The notes: a model not told the origin generated them from the letters alone. A DNA stretch of 64,000 nt from Ulota crispa (GCA_963920765.1 OY987249.1:14260817-14324816); one strand, 5' to 3'. Shown: positions 23,471 to 36,510, numbered from the stretch's first letter. Made by a program: numbers and translations.

Positions 23471-24394
23471 ACCAGATAGTGTATTTAGGTTGCCCCATAC
23501 TAATTTCTTGACATTTCACACTATTTAACTATTTACCAGGACTACAATAACTTTTGTCAATAATCATTGATAAACAATGGAGGAAGCAAGTAGAGGTTGA
23601 GCACAGCAACAAGTGCCAAAGTCAAGGAGCAGGGAAGCTGGAACTTTTGACAAAACTAGAAATTATTGTAGCATAACGAGAGTTGCATGCTCCTCCAAGT
23701 GGCCAAGGGTGAGTCATTAACCCCTAAATGCCCAAGCGACTAGATTTGGGTTGCGAGGAAACATTGAAGATAAATAAAATCTTATCAAATCATTATTTTT
23801 AATATTTTTTTTTAATATAAGTTTGTTTTTGAGTCTACTTTCAACATTAAAAATCTGATTTTGAAAATAAAAGTTGATGATTTTTCTACTTGAGATTTTG
23901 TACAAGGGTGTCCATTGCAATCTTGAGTTTTCTAGTGTTGGAAGATCTTAAAAATGAGCTTCAAAGACACTAGAGCTTGGAGAAAAATCCACATTAGAAA
24001 TCCATTTAAAAATAATGTAGGAGTAGATTTTCAAAACAGTAAATTGATTTGAGTTAGACATGTAATGACCTTAAACCTCATATTTTTATGGTCACCAACT
24101 TTTTGGATTTGACATATGAAACAAGGATTGGGAGAATTTAAGTCACTTTTGCAAGTTTAACACCCTCATGTTCAAACATTATAATCTTTCAAACTATAAG
24201 TGATATTGTTGTATTTTCTTTTTCCATGTAATCTCTAACATGTTTAGCTTAAATTTGTACGGTTACAATTGAAAAAAACTTGATGAAATTCATGAAGAGG
24301 TTGATTGATTGTTCAATTTCATGAAAAGTCCAAGCTTCTCAAATAGGGCTTGGACATTTAGGGGTTAAGGCAATCTAAATGCACTGTTTGGTGT
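23471..24394. mobile_element. MITE of the CACCAAATAGTGCATTTAGG family, split by a TTAA element
   Basis: Left end TACACCAGATAGTGTATTTAGG and right end CTAAATGCACTGTTTGGTGTA, with TA at each side. The TTAA element 23717-24368 sits inside it. Removing that insertion rejoins a copy of about 270 bp similar to 37627-37943. Confidence 0.82.
23717..24368. mobile_element. TTAA-flanked MITE, AAATGCCC subtype (652 bp)
   Basis: Ends TTAACCCCTAAATGCCCAAG and CTTGGACATTTAGGGGTTAA in a TTAA-bounded insertion. The interior shares long stretches with 38020-38670 (for example GTGTCCATTGCAA and TTTCTAGTGTTG then GAAGATCTT), which is almost the same length (651 bp). There is no transposase frame. Confidence 0.88.
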
Positions 24395-24887
24395 ACGCTC
24401 TTTTTTCTTTCTTTCTTTCTTATTTTTTATTTTTTATTTTTTATTTTTTATATTTTTTTACATATCGCAAGACAGGGCAAGGTAAGGAACTCAGTTGGGT
24501 GAAGGTCCTTGTCCTGCTGTTTGGAAAATCATGCATTTACAATGCCAGTGTTGTCCAAACATGTGACTTGTTCTGATGCATATATGATACAATGTTCATG
24601 GTTCATGGGAAGTCTACTTTGGAACCCGGTTAAATTTTACTGCAATTGTAATTGTGTTGAAATCTCGTGAAAAGCATGACGTCTTTAGAGGTGCTGCAGA
24701 CTCATTTTTATCTTTTGTTGTTGGAAATCAAAAAAATAATAGTTTCAAAAACGAAAACTTCAGTACAGAGAGAGTATGTGTAATGCTTTATGTGTAATAT
24801 GTTTATAGATGTTGCTGAAACTTTAGTAAGTGTAAAAGTGTGCTGCTTCAAAAAAAATTACTCCTGAGCAGCAACATCGTGAGCTTT

Positions 24888-25818
24888 TTAACCCTAAAAA
24901 GACCCAAGCCCATTTTTCTGTGGAAATCATTGACAACTGTCACTTTTGGGGGAATGATTAAAAAGGTAGGAAAATTTGTTTTTTTTTTGAACTGTAGGAT
25001 CTTGCCCTAGACTATGGGAAGTACTTGTGGGAAAAAAATCAGCTCATTCTAAATGTAGAGGAGTGAGATATTGACATCTAAGGTGAAAAAAAAAGTTTTT
25101 TTTCCCTGTTATCCAAAAATTTCAGAAGCCTTTGATAGCTCCTATATCAAAAAAGTTGCCCTACGCAAAGTTGAGGTTTTTTTTTCCCATGTAAAAGATC
25201 AAGTTAGGTAAGTATGGAAGAGTTTTCAAATGAATTGGAGGTGTGGATCATACTTTGTAAAATCTTGCAATACCATATGTCATGAAATTTGCATATACAC
25301 TAGGCAAAATTGGAGGATATATGTAAATTTCAGAAATTTGAATTATTGTGATTCAAATGGTGAAAACCAAGGAATCTTAGTCTCTTACAACTTTAAAAAA
25401 AAGTCAAAAAAAAAGTACACAAATTGCTCAAAAAAGTAAAGTACCAAATTTTACAAGGGGCAAAAAGAATGGAGGTTTGGGAGTCTCATACCTACCCGCA
25501 AACTAAAACTTCTCATAACTTTCATCTTTGATTCAAAACTTTCCACATATATACAAATCTAAAGACCTAGTTCCAAATTTTTATTTTTAAAAAATGGATT
25601 TTTTTTTTTGAACTGCTCCATTCTCCTTTGTTTTCCAATTATTGATGCAGTTCTTCAATAAATATTGGAATGAAGAAAAAATTATATGCCCACACAAATC
25701 TTTGAATTCCCCATCTTCCATACAAGTTCCAGAAAATCACACAAAATAGTTTAGTTGTAAGTACATACTCAAAACCCCACTTGGCCCCCAAGGGACCACT
25801 TGGGCCTTTAGGGGTTAA
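24888..25818. mobile_element. TTAA-flanked MITE, AAGACCC subtype (931 bp)
   Basis: Ends TTAACCCTAAAAAGACCCAAG and CTTGGGCCTTTAGGGGTTAA. Blocks such as GATCTTGCCCTAGAC and GTACTTGTGGGAAAAAAATCAG return in reverse orientation in 46539-47472 (934 bp). Confidence 0.85.
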
Positions 25819-26670
25819 GAACCCCAAATCCAAGGTGGTCAAGGATGAAACCTATGGTATTACCATCCTTGGCATTGATAAAAATAGAATTCCTTCACTT
25901 CATTTTTAAGATGTACTTTTTGGAACTTGCTTTCTTTATTGCTCATGTAAATGCCCAATTGCCCATTCATTGAAACTTGCACTTTTAGCAACTTGTTTCC
26001 ATTTATATTCATGTGAATGAGTGTTCCAGATGTGTCTACAGTCACGGCATCATCAACCCATAAACCGGGTTTGGGACTACAAGTTGGTCGCTTCTGCGTT
26101 GCTCCATGTCCCGTAATTTTGCAATTTAATTCATTGGATAGATCCTCCCATTCTCATTGCAATTCTTGTAGGTCTGAGCACTAGAGAAAGTCATGCAAGC
26201 ACTTGCAAGAGAGAAAGTCATGCAAGCACTTGCAAGTTGCTGCAGAGAAGTTGCAAGCAATGTGTCATTCTAGCAAGCAGGTTACATGGGAAGTCACACA
26301 GCATTAGGAAACAAAGAAATTAATTATATACCAAAAAGATTGATTTGACAAGACTTTCTCCTCATTATGCATTGCCATGATTGCATTGGAGCCCTAAAAA
26401 TACCTCATTCCTCACACAGATAGCCCTACCAATAGAAATGGTGTTACAATGATGCTCTCACATGGTTACCACAAACTTCCACAATCAAGGGGGGCCTAAT
26501 TCATGGTAACATATGCGTTCAGAATTGCTATGTGGACACCGGGAGAAGATCCCCACATAAATAAGTCACTGGCCCCTCCAGTTATCTTCAAGACATGAAC
26601 ATTTACAACAATGACTGAAACTTAAGACTTTGTCTTCTAAATGTAGCGCAGATGACACTTCTATCACCAA

Positions 26671-26743
26671 TCCGTTGTAGTCTAGAAGGTTAGGATACTC
26701 GGCTCTCACCCGAGCGACCCGGGTTCGAGTCCCGGCAACGGAA
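26671..26743 (+). tRNA. trnE-CTC: tRNA-Glu (CTC anticodon)
   Basis: 73 nt fold into a full cloverleaf. The acceptor stem TCCGTTG pairs with CAACGGA, followed by discriminator A. The D-loop holds GGTTAGGAT. The anticodon stem CTCGG/CCGAG encloses loop CTCTCAC with anticodon CTC (26705-26707). The T-arm CCGGGTTCGAGTCCCGG holds the invariant TTCGA. An oligo-T run at about 26768 fits a Pol III terminator. There is no intron and CCA is not encoded, as expected for a nuclear gene. The sequence is what I recall for plant cytosolic tRNA-Glu. Confidence 0.97.
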
Positions 26744-26899
26744 GCTCCCGAGTTTGACTGACTACACTTTTTGATTTTTTTGTTTTCTTTTTAATTCTGA
26801 AAATCGCAACTTTTTCTTTCTCTTTCTAAATTCAGAAACTTTTCTATTCATAGACATAAACTGTTATAAACCCCACCATTGAATTCACAATTTGCTTAG

Positions 26900-27150
26900 A
26901 GCAAATCTTCAGTCAATATGTACAGGGTTTGTACATGTACTGCATAAACGTTCCATAGAGATAGTAGATATGTAACCGTACTATTTGGCATTTGCAACCA
27001 ACAAGAAGTTTTAATTTTGGAACTCAAAAAGCTCGCTAGAATTGCAATGATATATATTTCAACTTCTTTATTGATCTCAAATATAGCAAAAGAGTGGATC
27101 CATTCTAAATACAAAAAATATCTTGTATTGTACTATCCTAAAGACACTTT
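26900..27150. repeat. Degenerate relative of the TTAAAGGACG-type element (no clear ends)
   Basis: GCAACCAACAAGAAGTTTTAA followed by TTTTGGAACTC, and TTCTTTATTGATCTCAAAT with ATACAAAAAATATC, match the interior of 46466-47629 and 52724-52965. It lacks recognisable TTAACCC ends. The TTTTAATTTTGG site is uninterrupted here. Confidence 0.65.
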
Positions 27151-27720
27151 TAGATAATTAGGAATTAAAGAAGAAAATATTATGGGGAAATAAAGGCTCG
27201 TACCTAGGGCAAAGTGAAGAGGAAGTCTCATCTTTCTTCAAAAGTGTACTACCCAACGTAAACCACCGCAAGGGAATGGATGAAGAGAATTTATAATTTC
27301 AATTGTATGGAATTGCTAGAAAGAACAATCTCAATATAGACTCGTTTGTTATGCACACCAAAATGCAATATCACCATCATAATATTCAATAGCCTGAAGA
27401 GGCTGCCTTTCCCTTTCTTCAGGTATCATTCACAAACTTCATTGTGGCACCCAAATTATTATTATTATTATTATTATTTAAGTTTTTTTGACATGGCTGG
27501 CCCCCACATTGACGTATGTGCACTAAACTAAGCCTCTTTTTCATAAACTCTTCGATGAATTTAGACAAGTGTCTCCATAGCTAAAGATAGGTGTGGAATA
27601 TTCCACATTATTTCATCCAATGGATAAAATGGTGTGGAATATTCCACACCATTTCATTTGGAGGGAGGGCAACGCCTGGTAGCGCTACTGAATGTTATGA
27701 TGGTATATGCATTTGTATAT
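27150..27720. repeat. Dispersed repeat with an 18-bp perfect palindrome; inverted relative at 48360-48760
   Basis: The segments around GTGTGGAATATTCCACAC, the CATAAACTCTT / GTGCACTAAACTAAGCCTC block and GGAGGGAGGGCAA occur here. They reappear in reverse orientation at 48360-48760. The unit may be a foldback or solo-LTR-like element; no target duplication was identified. Confidence 0.65.
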
Positions 27721-27728
27721 GTTATAGG

Positions 27729-28554
27729 GAATTGATATGTGCACACCAAGGCACACCGGAGGGTTAATTTTAGATATTTATCAACAAGTGGGTTTTATAA
27801 ATTTTGAATTCAAATTTGGATTTAGAGACCTTGGTATGGTCTAGAACTACAAATGAAGTTACAATTGAATAACATCCAATGGAAAAGCTTAGTATTTCTA
27901 CAAACAAGGATAAAAGTAATAATTTTACCCCGTACTTTGTTTTTTCCATTAAGCACAAATCAATTGTAACCTCATTTGTAGCTCTAGAGTAGTTCAAGAT
28001 CTCTAAATCCATGTCTAAATTCATAATTTTCAAATTCCACTTGTTGATATGATGCATGACACTTAAGGTCAAAGGTTCTAATTCCAATTAGGTTCTATTT
28101 GTGATCAGCTCTAGGAACATCTGACATTTTACAAGAAATATCTATTACTATCATTGATGAATTAGGTAGGCTTAGCATATTGCTAAGCCTACCTAATTCA
28201 TCAATGATAGTAATAGATATTTCTTGTAAAATGTCAGATGTTCCTATTGATCACAATTTGAGCCTAATCAAAATTAGAACATTTGACCTTATAACCAGCA
28301 ACTCTCAATTCAAGTGGTCAGCCTAAGGCTTTGTCAAAAAAAGTTATCAAAAATTCAAGTCCACTAAAATTTAAGGTTTCTCCCGCTTGGTGGTGGAATT
28401 ACTTTTGAGCTAATGAGTATATGTGTTGTGTTTTAATATTTCTTGTTTGGCCAATGGTTGTTGGTTATAATTGTCATGCACTACAATATAAAACTAAAAT
28501 CTTCACCCCTTGTGCACATATGTCTAACCCTGAATGTGCACTTATCAATTCCTT
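27729..28554. mobile_element. Large foldback element with long perfect central palindrome
   Basis: Ends GGGAATTGATATGTGCACA and TGTGCACTTATCAATTCC are inverted copies. Further inward, GTCAAAGGTTCTAATTC pairs with its diverged inverse near 28270-28285. The centre, 28112-28177 against 28181-28246, is a perfect 66-bp inverted repeat around a 3-nt spacer. Outer arms have diverged while the core has not. About 826 bp, no coding capacity. Confidence 0.85.
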
Positions 28555-28721
28555 AAAAATTTGTCACTTACCCATCTAATTGTTGTTGAGCATAGTTGTT
28601 TCACTATCTTGGGAACATTCCTTTGACCTGCTAGTTAAAGCTTTTCAATTTATGAAGCTTCTTACTTTCCAAGCATGTTCATATGTGAGGACTTCATGTT
28701 TAAACCTTCATCATATATATG

Positions 28722-29079
28722 TTAATCCTTAAACACCAGGGCCCATAGTCGTGGCTTGCACTACACTATACAACTACATTGGTCCAACCTATAGTATTGC
28801 TTAAAAAAGTGGGAAAAGTCAATTGTGCATACTGCCCACATGAAATTTGTAAGAAGGGCATGAGGGGACTTATCAACCATGGTTGTGAATGTTCTCACAA
28901 ATTTCGGTTTTGAAAACATGAGGACTTTCAATCAATCCAATTTTGGCACTCCGTGGTGAAGAACCTTGCAATGACCGATTTTGAAAAAAAATTGAAAAAA
29001 AAAGCTTTTTTTCAACCCCCAGATTGTTTTTTTTGTACCGAAAGGACGATAACCGTCCGCTTCGACCTTTAGGGGTTAA
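28722..29079. mobile_element. TTAA-flanked MITE (358 bp)
   Basis: Ends TTAATCCTTAAACACC at the left and GACCTTTAGGGGTTAA at the right, bounded by TTAA. AT-rich interior without coding capacity. The inverted repeat is weaker than in the other copies. Confidence 0.7.
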
Positions 29080-29887
29080 AGAAATAGCTAAACTGCCGTA
29101 AATACTTCAATAGAAACCTGGTCCACATACCAACAATCTCGTCATCTTTAAACCGTGAAAAGAATTTACGATATACATTCAGAATACTGTAGTAAATCAC
29201 CTTGACAAAAGTAGCTTTAATTACTACTAGGCTGTAGGATATCAAGGTTCAAGTACCATTATTTCGCTGTAAACAATCCATAACCAGAGATGGTACCTTT
29301 TCCGTATGTGAAGGCCAGCTGCAGGTCACAGACGTACCCATCATGTATAGAAACATATCCAGATACAAAAAGAATGAAAACGTAACACATTCATAAATGC
29401 ACGAATACTTCGATTCCAAGCAATTCTACCGACAGTTCGTGGCTCCAAAAGCTTTTCTCTCGAGACGACACAGAAAGAATAAGTTTCTCCCTTCGTAAAA
29501 AAAAACGCTAAACACCTGTTTCTCAAAAGGCGAATCACAATAGTACATTTGTCAAGCACTTTCAATATGAGTCCAAAATCAAAATGAGCCGTAAAGGACG
29601 TATCGTGTAATTTCCAATTCCGAAGTGTACGAAGCAATCGTGACTTATCAGCAGCAAAGGCCGACAAGGAAGCAACAATATGCGTCGTATCTAACACGAT
29701 GTTGGCACAGACGGAGTACAGGAGTAAAGAGCTTGAAATGAGATTCGTCCGACTTATCTTTTCTGCTCAGTGTTAACAACGTGACGTTCATTGTACGTCT
29801 TTGTACGTCTTTTGTACTTTTTAGTCGGATAATCGTGCATTGACGACCTCAACATCATCTAAATGTCTAGAACCATCGGTTAGGCTG
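29080..29887 (-). other. Probable 3' untranslated and downstream region of the F-box gene
   Basis: Composition is closer to the adjacent gene than to the MITE-rich DNA. The 118-codon minus-strand frame at 29341-29697 has no recognisable motif and lies downstream of the stop, so I treat it as chance or 3'UTR. TGTAC words cluster near 29793-29818. Confidence 0.4.
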
Positions 29888-32800
29888 TTAGCTTACTGTT
29901 GATAAAGATTTGTCACACCGCTTCAGGCTATCGAGCATCTGAAACACCATCTGCTGAACCTGTTCATCTGCATGAAGGTAACACAACAGAATTAGACTGT
30001 GTATAAGTACTCTTTGCAACTGCAGTTTCTACAGAACACGAAATAAATCACGGCAGAATACAAATTGCGAATTGATTAAAGGTTTTGAAAAAGCGAAAGT
30101 CACAGAGTGCCATAATCGATTTACCTCCTGGGGCTCGTATAAGTGCTGCACAAAGTTCAAGCAGCGCCTCTTTGGAAGGAGTTTCATGCAAATTCTTATC
30201 GAAAACCAAACCATCACCACCCAATCTTGAAGGACTTTCGCTCAAACGTAATTTTGCAAGGTTCAGGTAAGGTAAATGACCAGCTCCAACTTCATAACGG
30301 GAGCAAGCTTTAGCCCTGCAAAAACATGTTTCTGAGAGTTCAGAAACCGCATGACTGTGGAGCACAATAAAAATGCAAGAAACGTACGATTGTGAACCGC
30401 TCTCTCGAGTATATTGCAAGTTCTTGTCACCGAATAAACAACGAATGAAGGAGTTGTGGTTAAAAACTACGTACCTTTGAAAAAAGCGGGCTGCAAGACT
30501 GACATCACCGGCGTCCCATAACTCACAAGCGACATCGTTCCAAGGATTTCCTGTTTCAATAATCGACATCTGTCAATAGTGAACTAGATCATAACGCTCA
30601 AGCTTCACATTGCGCTAATCAAAACATGCGCACTTTCACCCTTTCGCACAAAATGTCGAGAAGAACCCGAATAGGTTCAACTAACAACAGATTAAATAAT
30701 ACTCCGAAGTAGCAGAAGGTGTTCACTACTCAGCCGAAACGTAAAACAAAAAAACCCAGGCAGACCCAAAACAGGGTCAGCAGCACAATTCAAGTGCCGC
30801 TTTATAGTGAAGGTATTCACCGTAATCGTTGTCAAGAAAAATGGCACGAGCGCATTCACGAACACACTCGCTACGATCCGCACCAGACTGCAAACACAAC
30901 CCGTTCAGTTCAGCATACTTGCCACGAGCCAGATTGGCTGACTGTAGCTACAACTAATAAAACACAAGCACGACCAAAAAAATTATGCCAGATCATGCAA
31001 ATTAAAAGACAGACTTCACCACAAATCTGATTTCAAGTTCAATTCTAGAGTATCACACAAGTAACAAACTCACAAGTCTCTGCATCCATGCCAAAAATGT
31101 GTATGCTGCGGCACTCGGATTGAAATGGCAGGCAGCTCGAAATGCATGCGTAGCAGCACCCATGTTTCCACCAGAAAGCTCCATCTGACCTTGCTGGAAC
31201 TGCTGAGTTGCCGCAGCATGCGCAGCATGAGTGTCACCATCAAGCCTGCCTACAGGTGGCGTCATCTCAGTTTCAGTACGTCTGCCAAGCCCAACCTGCG
31301 AACACAGAACAAAGATGAGCTCCAAATCCACTTTCAAGCAAAGCTCTAGTTAGAGGGAATTTGAATCCATCTACTAATAATAAGTAGACAATCTGAATAA
31401 GATAATTGAGTACCTACAGACTTAAACAAAAAGAACCACTTCTCGAAATTACGCTAGGAGCCAACACTTTCTTTTAAGCACGCCAGCAGATTGAGAAACT
31501 TACATCCTTTTCTTGTAGTTTTTCAGTCTTCTGTTGGTCACATCCATCTGATGCATGGCTATCTTCAAATTTATAAACATGCTCCCCAGTATCGCTAAAT
31601 GTAGGAAAATCAATAGGCGACGCAGAGTCCTTAAAGGCAACACCATGTGCTGGGTACAATGAAGGAGGCGGAGGTGGGGGTCGAGCTGGAAATGGAGCTG
31701 CGTTGGGAAGTTGATCTCCAGCTTCAATCATAGCTAACCGAGTACAACCTCCGTTAATAAGGTCTTGCGCAATCACGCTTGCTTGATTTGGGTACACAGC
31801 CTTGCAACCCACTAGACACAAAGCCTGCAAACAAGAGCACCTTACTCTTAATATACCGAAACACCACTCGGTAAGATATGCACATACCTCAATTTGGCAT
31901 GGAAAAATATTCTCTGAAGCAGGGGAAAAACATCAAGATGTGCGTACAAATAATCAAGGAAATCCATCTGGGTCATCATGAAACTATACCTCAAGAGAGA
32001 CACAGCCGCATAGATACAATAGATTGGCTATTGTAACCCGTGGACAGCCTGCAAGAGATAGAATGACTAGAAGCTTGAGTTTGCTTCCGATTTCCTTCCT
32101 GTAAGTACGATGATACAAAGATATATTAGAAATTTGTAAGTTACTATCACATTTCTAAATGAATGACTTAATCAAATAAGCACCAACCCAACACAAACTA
32201 GGAAGAATATCACATATTTCTTTCACAAAAACTAACCTCTAACCTTTCTCGAGAAAAAGGAACCGAAAGAAGAACTTACAAGGTATGTTGAGAAACATTG
32301 ACACAGAGACCAAGGTCCAGTTCACGCAATTGAGACAGATTAGCAAGGCCACCCAAAGCTTGTGCACTTATTGTATCACGGCCTCCAAAAAGTCGTAGTC
32401 TTTGAAGTGAAAAACAGTTCTCAACAACCTCCTTTACCTGAAGAAAGAGAGAATGAAACTTGAGAATCATATTATTTTTATCCAAGAGGCAACACGATAG
32501 TGCAAGCATGCTTCAAAGAAAAGCAATCAGGCTGACATATACGCTCATATATTTAGTCTTAAACGCCAAACTCTTTCAGAACGGTAATTCAAACTCGTAA
32601 AATTTAGACTCATATGATGAATAACCAACACCTTCATATACAAGTTTAAAATAATGATATTTTGCAACTCCTTACCACAGAGTCATCCAAGTTACAAAAG
32701 GAGAGATCCAGGCAAAGGAGCTGTTGTCCGCACTGAGATTGCATTAAAGATCCCATACAGTTGCTGGATATACGCCAACAGAGAGCCATTGACAACACAG

Positions 32801-34407
32801 ATGTACGCTGTCATACAAAAATCATACCGTCAGTTAAGACTCGATAACAAATAGCTACTTCGGTTAGCTTGAATCATAGGCTAGTTCTACCACACTACCT
32901 CAAGACCTATTGCTAAAACCATATAATTTAATCTGCTAGGATACATCATCTTTGTGATAAACAACCCCCTAATACTGTTACAATAGTGTCAACGACTTGC
33001 TGACCAGAAAATTTTGAAAATCAGGAATCTAAATAAGCTGTGCACGATGATATACAGCTAAATGCAAATCGAAATATTTCATTCAAAGGATTCCAAAAGC
33101 TTCCAACTCCAATGAGGCTACTACTGACCTTGAGGCGCTTCTCTGCAAGAAGATCGAGCTCTCTGTCACCAAGAGATTCTGCCACTGATACAAATTCTAC
33201 GTGTCTCCACAGAGGCTCACAGCTGGCGACATCTCTCCATCTTCGACAGACTGACGAAACACCGATGACTTCCCGTCTTGACAGCTTCGCAAAAATCCGC
33301 ATCCTGACAAAAGTAAATGAAAATGTTCAATGCTCCAGCATAATCCAGATTGAACGTTTACTCCATCCAATTGTGCAGCTTTCTACAGACGAAAAGTGCA
33401 ATTGCAGTTGTAAAAGTATTTCAAATTGTAAGGCCAGCAACACAAGCTCGACCCACGGCTTGTAGATGGCTGGATGGGTTCGTTATAAAATGTCTAGCGA
33501 TAGTTTATCTCAACAGGCACGGACCACATTGTACAAACATTGTTTCGATGATATAGTAGAGATAAGTGTCACATGTGTAGGCTATACAAGAAGTCCCTTA
33601 AACATCACAATCGCTTTATGTCCTGCACTACATCAGGGACATGGTGTATGGTGGCACTCACAAAATATCGTCCGAAACTCTGTCAACAGGAGATAAATTC
33701 CCAAGGCGCTTCCTCCGGACATCCTCCATAAATTCACCAGATCTCCCCGAGTTCCACAAACAGCTACAGTGAATCGGTCTTTCCGCACCGAAGGAGTACA
33801 TCGGCCATGAGGTTTGGGTCGTCAGCGTGCTAGAGAAGCTTGCTGTGTCTTCCTGCTGTTCTTCACGATGAGGAGTTTGCCTTGTAAGCTTGCACTGACA
33901 AAGAGAAACACTCCTACGAAGAGAGTTCCGAGCATTGCCATCTGCTACACTACCCCTGCACCCGCATTTTCTGCACTTGTACATGTCCCCGCATGCAGAA
34001 TTACCATGCCTATCGCCAGATGTTCCAGAGGCTCTACCTTCTGACTCATCCCCAGAACTTTGGCTCCTGGAGTCAGATTCTGAAGTAGAACTCCTCTCTG
34101 TTTCCTGTATTTCCGTCAATGTGCAACTTCCAAGGGACCGAACGGCCGCCTTCAACAATTCCCCATCTACCTGAGGTGTAGAGGGTTGGTGGCCCCAGCG
34201 GCCTGCTTGCCAAGCAAACTGCTCACTTTCTACCTGACTGACTTCAGCGGCGGCTGCTCTAGCGTTTTGGCGAAAGGCCTGGTCAATTCGCAATGCCGTG
34301 CGACCACTTTCGTCCCAGACTGCGTTTCCTTTTGCTCCCCACAGCCACGTATTCCAATCCCTCTCCTCTCGCCTTGCCTTCTTCTGTTCCTTAATGCTTT
34401 TCACCAT
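29888..34407 (-). CDS. F-box / leucine-rich-repeat protein with helical TPR-like C-terminal region
   Basis: Twelve exons on the minus strand: 34407-33662, 33303-33129, 32807-32676, 32437-32280, 32098-31990, 31911-31888, 31824-31504, 31295-31074, 30887-30821, 30550-30475, 30315-30125 and 29967-29888. All have GT/AG borders and matching phases; they give 766 residues. An N-terminal part of about 245 residues is basic, then Ser-rich, with a Cys cluster (CRKCGC, CQCK). The F-box spans about 247-287 (DDILMRIFAKLSRREV, CRRWRDVA). LRR segments follow (LLCLDLSFCNLDD, LRELDLGLCVNVS, LVILSLAGCPRVT). Next come a Pro-rich linker (PPPPPP) and a helical region with TPR-like pairs at about 556-740 (AATHAFRAACHFNPSAAAY, CVRECARAIFLDNDYG). 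F-box proteins link substrates to SCF ubiquitin ligases through Skp1; the substrate is unknown. Exon 6 has only 24 nt. The exon chain is strongly supported by frame continuity. Confidence 0.88.
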
Positions 34408-36508
34408 TTCTGCTTCTTAAAGCTTTGTTACTTCAACAAGGAAGTGATGATTCTCAAAGGCAGCGCTGAAGTATGCATATCACGAGCTAACTAAAGACCA
34501 CAATCCGCAACTTGTGCCAATCCAAAAAATAAGGAGATGGCATTAACAATTCACAGTTTGGCATAAGTGGGTGGGTGAGTGCTGAAGACGAACGACGAAC
34601 CATGCGCGGTACAATCCACAAACCTGTGACAAACAGCGAAAGTCATTAGGAAAAGCAATCAGCAGCTCTTATCTCGCAACTCTCCACAAACGTCATCTCA
34701 AGCAAAATGCATCAATCCTACAAGAGTCTGCGTAACCACGTCGATTCATCTCGACCACTGAAAAAAACCATTTATTAATTCCTTATCTTTTAAAACCTCA
34801 CACAAAACCAACATAACTCAACACGAATCGTTCTACATGGCTGAACACAACAAGCCAGTAAGTAACAAATGAAGTCAAGAACACAGACATACATATGAAC
34901 ATCAACTTCACAACCGTACAATGCCAAAATGAGAAAAAGAACATCACATGTAGAAATTCAAATAGAGAGCGTCATAGTTCGAGGGAACGAACAAGATAAA
35001 TGTCGAAACCTATGACTACTTAGCAACGAAGCTAAAAAAATAGTACTATGTAAACCCTGTGCACATCAAGCACTGTGTAAATACAGGAAGTGAAGAATAC
35101 CGGTCGCCAAAAATACACATTCGTGATTACCGAATACTCGAAATTAAATATAAACTTCTGTCAGCGTGTAGCGGGCTTAAGCGAATTCGCGGTTTGAACG
35201 AGGACCGGGCCAAAGCGCATTTAGGCAAACAAAAACGTATTTTCCAAAACGGCATGTCAACCAAAAACACAAAACTGACCCTAAGTCCACCACCTAAGTT
35301 AAGTGCAATAAAGTTTTCCACTTCAGCAAAGGCACATCATTCCTTAGAAACAGAAACAGGTCTAGAACCTAAGGCATCTTCTTGCAAGAACTGAAGAAAA
35401 GAGTACGGAATACCACTGCACACGTCCATAAGCAGATGCCTTCGACTGTAACTTAGCATCTCTCCGAGCTCTACACCGTTATCTCGCGAGTTCGTAACTC
35501 CACGACACCTACTCTAGTGATACGTCCGAGCCAATAATGCAGAAAAAAACTAACAGTAAAACTTTCCGCCGAATAATAGCATCAAAACTTTGATTCGTCA
35601 CGAGATAAACAACGACAAACCTCGAAAGCTCACGCTCGAAGATCCACGAAACCACAGCAAAGACACTGCCACCATCATTGTGCTCCAACGAAGACAATAT
35701 TACCTAAGCTTACAACTCAAGCCACAGAAAACAACAGTGACACCGTCCCTACTCCTCCGGCAGTGCTTCAAAGCCCGCTGAAAATTCAGCGCTGCAAGCA
35801 CAATCCGTCCAATAAAGCTCACAACAATCGCCAAGGCTCATCAGACGTCCGCTTGCTTGTTCTCTCACTCACAGCTAAACGCGATTCCCTATGCACACCG
35901 AAAAATGACTCTAGTTGGCCAAATGACAAGCCGTAAGCTTAAAATGGTTCGGAAATCCGATCATCCACACAAACCTTCCATCGATGGAAACAGAACTGAC
36001 AAAAGATAATCTGTTCACCAACTCAGGCCAGCCGGCGCGACTCGCAAGAAGAAAATAGACGATAAAAAGAGGAAAAGAAAAGTAGGAAAATGGTAAGGAA
36101 ATTTATTATAAAAACCTGTGTGTTTGATACCACGGAGTTACGCCACGAGCACCAGAGCTTGAAGAACATGCACAACCAGGAGCGCAACAGGTGGTGCAAC
36201 GAGATTAGAGAGAGAAAGGTGAGAGCAATTGTTTCTGGCATCAAAGAGAAGAGAGAGCTTTGCGAGAAGGCGCCACGACGAGCCTTGGAGCGCTTGGCTG
36301 GGGCAGATATTTTCTGCGGCAGTCAAAGGAATAGGAGAGGCGAGCATTCACCGCGCGGCTGCGGCAGTCAGAGGAACATCTGCTCGCCTCGAGGCGGGCA
36401 GAGGTCGCCGCGCGGCGGCGGCGGCGTCTCGCAGTACCGCGGTTAACCTAGCCAGCTCAGCAGGCAGGAATATTCCTGGAACGAAAGCTGGCGTCTCAAA
36501 TTCTAACT
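34408..36508 (-). other. 5' leader, possible leader intron(s) and promoter of the F-box gene
   Basis: No convincing coding sequence. GC content rises towards 36300-36440, where short GGC-rich repeats and CG dinucleotides cluster; this suits a promoter or first non-coding exon. The plus-strand frame at 36090-36446 is Arg/Gly-rich from this CG-rich stretch and is probably not a gene. Exact transcription start and leader exons cannot be placed. Confidence 0.4.
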
Positions 36509-36510
36509 TA

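Noticed and set aside
29341-29697. 118-codon minus-strand frame downstream of the F-box gene
   Set aside because: It begins after the gene's stop codon, shows no known motif and has no splice link to the gene; more likely 3'UTR.
36090-36446. 118-codon plus-strand frame, Arg/Gly-rich at its end
   Set aside because: It lies across the CG-rich leader/promoter region of the minus-strand F-box gene, and its composition follows GGC repeats; no motif supports a gene.
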